Positions 60,780 to 64,000 of a stretch of 64,000 bases of DNA are shown here, piece by piece. Each line of letters opens with the position of its first letter. Position 1 is the first letter of the stretch. The stretch comes from SIG440 sp045586925 (GTDB taxonomy: Bacteria; Bacillota; Clostridia; Monoglobales; Monoglobaceae). The translations under genes were made by a program, and so were the position numbers. Location: assembly GCA_045586925.1 (NCBI GenBank), contig JAZNBG010000042.1, positions 1 to 64,000 of the forward strand, read 5' to 3'. The notes beneath the pieces were generated by a model. That model was not told the origin of the DNA, searched no databases, and saw only the letters and a program-made list of their open reading frames with translations.

Positions 60780-60807
60780 TTGACTTTTTGTTGAAATATG
60801 GTATAAT
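60780..60807 (+). promoter_or_regulatory. Orphan promoter facing the defence-like genes
   Basis: TTGACT (60780-60785), 16-nt spacer, TATAAT (60802-60807). Downstream are GAAGGAG and an ATG at 60844 that opens only six codons (MSSLLN). Transcription would then run antisense into the genes ending at 60856. It resembles the S10 promoter closely (TTGACTTTT, GTTGAAAT, GTATAATA). Confidence 0.55.
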
Positions 60808-60855
60808 AATAGCTCATCTACCATGTTGTAGAAGGAGCACTCGATGTCGTCCTTA

Positions 60856-61230
60856 TTAAATTAAGGGCGTTGTTTGCTTTTTAAAGGCTTCATATTCTTT
60901 CAAAAGACTTACTTTTCTGTATTCATGCTCTACAGGGTAAGCTGTTGTTAATAATAGATAATCTCGTCTTTTACTTAAAACAATCAAATAATCAACCTTT
61001 GTGCAAAAAATCAAGATAATTGTCTTTCCGTGTCGCTTGTTTTCCCATATTTTTATATCATTGCACAAATTCGGAATACATTCTTTTAAAATAAATTTCG
61101 ACCATAGAATTTTTTCCGCTCTGCCCAAATTGGGGGTTCGATCTTCTTCATTGCCGGTATGTTGATAATTTTCACATATCAAATGATAAAAACCCGATTT
61201 TTCATCATACGTTGGGGGAAAGTGCTTCAT
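60856..61230 (-). CDS. Small uncharacterised protein, possible nuclease-like fold
   Basis: 124 residues, no signal peptide or span. The conserved-looking core is RTPNLGRAEKILWSKFILKE, then IKIWENKRHGKTIILIF and YLLLTTAYPVEHEYRKVSLL. I recall similar small proteins in phage and mobile DNA that may belong to the barnase/EndoU/ColE5/RelE-like (BECR) nuclease superfamily; this is a weak inference. The ribosome binding site is poor, so the start is uncertain. It lies 40 nt after the HEPN-type gene and is probably cotranscribed. Confidence 0.5.
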   Translation of the reverse strand: MKHFPPTYDEKSGFYHLICENYQHTGNEEDRTPNLGRAEKILWSKFILKECIPNLCNDIKIWENKRHGKTIILIFCTKVDYLIVLSKRRDYLLLTTAYPVEHEYRKVSLLKEYEAFKKQTTPLI

Positions 61231-61270
61231 AGCGATATTAAACCCATCATATCGACTTTTTCAGCATCTT

Positions 61271-62431
61271 TTAAAATGGAAGCTCTTCATCATCTTCTTT
61301 TTTGTTTTTTTCACAGCACAACTCATAATCGTCTTTAAAAGACTCATACCATGTACTTTTTTCTTCAAAAGTCATGATACAAAATAGATTGTCTGAGAAT
61401 TGCTTATCTCCATTTTTTAAACCATCTCTAATTATGTTTTTCCTGTAATCAGTCAATTTAACAGAAGAATTAAATACACAATCGCAGAAAAATGTTAATA
61501 CATACTTCTGTTCTGAACTATTGCCACCACCTAACTTCATAAATAACTTATCTAATATTTGTTCTTTGTTTGACAGCAGATATAATTTATCATCTATCCA
61601 TGTTCCTAAAGTACCTTGAGAATTACATTCTTCAGTCTCTTCCCGAAGCTCAAAATCAAATTTATTCTCTATTTCCCCATATTTGATAGAATCATATATT
61701 AGATTCTCAATGCGAAGTTGTGCAAGTCTATCTATGTGACTATATGTACTCTCCATAAAATAATGAAAGTACATACGCAAGTCCCTATCGTTTTGACAAA
61801 TCATTAAACTTGAAGTTACTACCTGAATAAAATCAGAAAATTCTGCACTTGATAATGAATTCATTAATTCATCCAGAAAATTTTTTAATTTATTTTGAGT
61901 CAGTGATTCTCTATCTCTGTACAAATCTAATAAAAGATCATATCTTTTCTTTACAGGAATTTCTTTTATTAGCAATTCAGCATATTCTTTTGATGAAGTA
62001 AAATTTGCATCATAAATCAAATCTTTCAGGCTATCGATCTTTGACCTGCCACCAGAACTGTCTATTTGATTTAAAACATAATTAACAAATAATATAATAG
62101 CCTCCGAATCATTCTGCGAATATGTAGTTTTTTCGTGGCTTAAAGGATTTCTTATAGCTTGCATTAACCCTTTTAACAAAAATCCTGTCCCTTGTTGGAC
62201 ATCTTTTTCTGTCGTGGTTTCATTTTTATTGACTAAAATTACAGGAGAATTTCCAAAAAGCGTATTCTCCACCAATTTTGTTCCATCTTTGTCAATAATT
62301 CCGCTTTTTTCTCTTAGAAATTCACATACATATAGCATTGCATCTCTTACAGATTCTGTATAATCTTTTCCTTCGTAATGTGCATATACGGCTTTCCACA
62401 AATCATTTCTTAGTCTGTTTTTTATTTCCAT
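61271..62431 (-). CDS. TIGR02391/Ymh-type protein with HEPN motif
   Basis: 386 residues, soluble. The N-terminal domain (about 1-135) matches the TIGR02391 pattern: YTESVRDAMLYVCEFLREKS, GTKLVENTLFG and FLLKGLMQAIRNPLSHEKTT. RNPLSH is an R-x4-H motif with a polar residue after Arg, the hallmark of HEPN RNases. The rest (about 140-386) is helical, with an acidic Lys-rich tail (KNKKEDDEELPF), and unrecognised. Associated with abortive infection and restriction loci; here between a TIR gene and a small gene. RNase activity is inferred. Start preceded by AGGAGGAG. Confidence 0.8.
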   Translation of the reverse strand: MEIKNRLRNDLWKAVYAHYEGKDYTESVRDAMLYVCEFLREKSGIIDKDGTKLVENTLFGNSPVILVNKNETTTEKDVQQGTGFLLKGLMQAIRNPLSHEKTTYSQNDSEAIILFVNYVLNQIDSSGGRSKIDSLKDLIYDANFTSSKEYAELLIKEIPVKKRYDLLLDLYRDRESLTQNKLKNFLDELMNSLSSAEFSDFIQVVTSSLMICQNDRDLRMYFHYFMESTYSHIDRLAQLRIENLIYDSIKYGEIENKFDFELREETEECNSQGTLGTWIDDKLYLLSNKEQILDKLFMKLGGGNSSEQKYVLTFFCDCVFNSSVKLTDYRKNIIRDGLKNGDKQFSDNLFCIMTFEEKSTWYESFKDDYELCCEKNKKEDDEELPF

Positions 62432-62567
62432 CTACAACTCCTCCTTTTCATCACCAATACATAATTCGTTTCTTCTAAGATCTATTTATACCCATTACCG
62501 AGCCCTTTATTTCATAGTCCAATTTTTATTCAAAAGAAATTCATATATCATTATAATTATTTATTAC

Positions 62568-63329
62568 TCACAACACTTCCAGTGTATCCGGATATATATT
62601 CCTTGCATTTGTTAAATCTCTGAACTGCCTTATTTCCGTCTGGCTGACTTTAAATCGAATTATATCACCAATTTTTAACTCCTCATACATTCCTGTTCTA
62701 TAAAAAATCCAATGAGTTTCCCCGTTCAGAAGTTTTTCATCCAAATTTAGTAATCCCTGAATTTTATAACATTTAAAGTCGTGCGGAACATTGCGGATAT
62801 CTGCAATTTTAACTGTATAAAAGCCATTACCATCCTTTTCGATTAACGATGTTTTCTTTAAGGAATTAATATATAACTCTAAGCATCTGTTAAATTCGTT
62901 TGAGTTAATTGTTCTTATAATGCCACTATTAAAAAACTCATCATGGATAGCCATTAGTCCTTCTTTTTTATCACCATAACACATTTGGGTTCCGATTAAG
63001 GGGGTATTGTTTAAATCATCATAAGTAACCGGCGAAAATAACACCGGTATAATTTTTTGTTGCTGAATCCAAGCTGCACCAAGTTCAGCCATACAAAACC
63101 TGCTTTGCAGGTAGTTTTGAGTAATGAAGCAAATAATTTTCTCCGAAGAAAGCATTGCATCTTTAATTTTTTCACAAAACATTTTTCCGGCAGGTAAATT
63201 TTCACATAGTGATATTGAGAATATTTCTTCCTTTGGTATGTTCATTCCCAGAACAAGGAGATTTATGAATTCCCTTACCTCACTATTATCCTTAGCACTA
63301 TGACTTATAAAAACCTTATACATCTTCAT
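62568..63329 (-). CDS. TIR-domain protein with C-terminal OB-like domain
   Basis: 253 residues. The TIR domain (1-140) starts YKVFISHSAKDNSEVREFIN. Glu82 in SRFCMAELGAAW occupies the position of the catalytic Glu of NAD-cleaving TIR enzymes. The C-terminal part (about 165-253) looks beta-rich (GDIIRFKVSQTEIRQFRDL) and may be an OB fold for nucleic acid or ligand. The ATG lies inside the end of the upstream gene (14-nt overlap), so they are coupled. Bacterial TIR proteins often deplete NAD or make signalling molecules during phage defence. Confidence 0.85.
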   Translation of the reverse strand: MKMYKVFISHSAKDNSEVREFINLLVLGMNIPKEEIFSISLCENLPAGKMFCEKIKDAMLSSEKIICFITQNYLQSRFCMAELGAAWIQQQKIIPVLFSPVTYDDLNNTPLIGTQMCYGDKKEGLMAIHDEFFNSGIIRTINSNEFNRCLELYINSLKKTSLIEKDGNGFYTVKIADIRNVPHDFKCYKIQGLLNLDEKLLNGETHWIFYRTGMYEELKIGDIIRFKVSQTEIRQFRDLTNARNIYPDTLEVL

Positions 63330-64000
63330 TCCCCTTTCCTTTGTTAAAACAGGATAGCAACTCTTCCTTCTTTAATTTAAATTTCGAATTTGCATCTTGT
63401 AAAGCTTGTCTATATTGAAGAGTTGCAAGTTTTAAGCCATCGCCTATCATCCTGACTGTTTCACATTCATATTCCGGAATCTTAAGTTGTTCCATTTTTT
63501 TTGTTCCCAGAACACGAATTGTTGTTCCGGTTTGAATTAAGCTAAGTGCCAGTTGCCCTTTTTCCGACAACAGATACTCATATAAAACATAGGGCGAGTA
63601 ACTGTCTGTATTCACTCTAACAATCATTAGATTACCGCTTATATAAGCAGGATGCGGATTTGGTGGAACAATAGCTAATTTCATGGTTGCGCCCTTTGCC
63701 GTTATAATAATATCGTCTTCTTTTACAAGGAATTTTTCTTCCCATAACGGATTTCCGCCTTTGATAACTTCAGCAGTCTCATATATTATCTCGCCCTCTT
63801 GAATATCGCGGACATTAAGTAAATATCTTTCTTTTGAATTAGTAGTCCTGTTACCCGATAAATCCTGTATACCCCGTGTAACACAGGCTACATCTCTAAC
63901 AGATAATTGTCCGTTCAGGACACCCTCGTCGAACAGATACATTTGTGGATTTAACGTATAGTCCTTGCTTACTATTTCTTCACAATTAACAATTCTCGCA
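63316..64000 (-). CDS. Type I restriction-modification specificity/methylase C-terminal part (runs off window)
   Basis: The frame is open to the right edge, so the gene is incomplete; about 228 residues are visible. It begins RIVNCEEIVSKDYTLNPQMY, a junction seen in N6-adenine methylases of type I-like systems. It then has one target-recognition-like domain: RYLLNVRDIQEGEIIYETAE, WEEKFLVKEDDIIITAKGAT, then ISGNLMIVRVNTDS and IQTGTTIRVLGTKKMEQLKI, ending in a helical stretch. Probably the DNA-recognition part of an HsdM-HsdS fusion. The methylase core, if present, is outside the window. Confidence 0.78.
   Translation of the reverse strand, partial: ARIVNCEEIVSKDYTLNPQMYLFDEGVLNGQLSVRDVACVTRGIQDLSGNRTTNSKERYLLNVRDIQEGEIIYETAEVIKGGNPLWEEKFLVKEDDIIITAKGATMKLAIVPPNPHPAYISGNLMIVRVNTDSYSPYVLYEYLLSEKGQLALSLIQTGTTIRVLGTKKMEQLKIPEYECETVRMIGDGLKLATLQYRQALQDANSKFKLKKEELLSCFNKGKGNEDV

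Noticed and set aside
60844..60864. Six-codon gene MSSLLN behind a good ribosome binding site
   Set aside because: Too short to support as a gene; could be the start of a lost gene or a leader peptide, noted under the orphan promoter.

Overview
The window looks like chromosomal DNA of a low-GC, Gram-positive-type anaerobe in the class Clostridia (Bacillota). Evidence: the gene order around the S10, spc and alpha ribosomal operons; a KOW-type L14e-like protein between map and infA; the zinc-binding S14 (rpsZ); strong AGGAGG ribosome binding sites; S-layer-homology proteins; and YesM/YesN plus LplB/LplC-type sugar uptake genes. The SLH proteins, secreted beta-helix proteins and uronate genes would fit a gut or plant-polymer degrader. 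No species can be named from the sequence alone.

Left part (1-21400): almost everything runs leftward. The S10-spc-alpha superoperon starts at a strong promoter near 20.93 kb. It runs rpsJ, rplC, rplD, rplW, rplB, rpsS, rplV, rpsC, rplP, rpmC, rpsQ, rplN, rplX, rplE, rpsZ, rpsH, rplF, rplR, rpsE, rpmD, rplO, secY, adk, map, a KOW protein, infA, rpmJ, rpsM, rpsK, rpsD, rpoA, rplQ, and ends at a hairpin at 3.95 kb. A HAD phosphatase follows. A second leftward operon, rpmG-secE-nusG-rplK-rplA, has its own promoter at 2.07 kb and leaves the window. A YkvI-like transporter is the only rightward gene here. Several intergenic gaps fold into hairpins, and two of them share a 24-nt motif. An HPr gene lacking the Ser46 regulatory site lies upstream of the S10 promoter.

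Integration site (21400-24700): a tRNA-Ser(GGA) gene is preceded by a 42-bp copy of its own 5' half. It is flanked by short repeats that look like integrase arm sites. A Tn916-type tyrosine recombinase, an excisionase-like protein and a DUF6076-type protein follow.

Sugar-polymer locus (24970-60330): a long leftward cluster encodes an ABC importer (lipoprotein plus two permeases), secreted beta-helix, Ig/LamG-like and SLH proteins, a GH43-like propeller protein, a D-lyxose isomerase, a RbsD/FucU protein, a GH2 enzyme and glucuronate isomerase. Rightward, a YesN/YesM two-component system leads an operon with a class C beta-lactamase-like hydrolase, a GH20-type enzyme and a sugar epimerase. A separate leftward operon holds two Gfo/Idh/MocA oxidoreductases and two TIM-barrel epimerases. 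The intergenic control region between the ABC and YesN genes is duplicated 12 kb away, in front of this oxidoreductase operon, so the two units may be co-regulated. The locus shows decay: an internally deleted epimerase gene, a uxuA stub, and a beta-helix gene with two frameshifts, one of them at an A10 run.

Right end (60856-64000): a probable defence locus, read leftward. It holds a target-recognition (HsdS-like) segment continuing beyond the window, a TIR protein, a TIGR02391/Ymh-type protein with an RNPLSH HEPN motif, and a small protein that may be a nuclease. This is the best candidate for an undescribed system.
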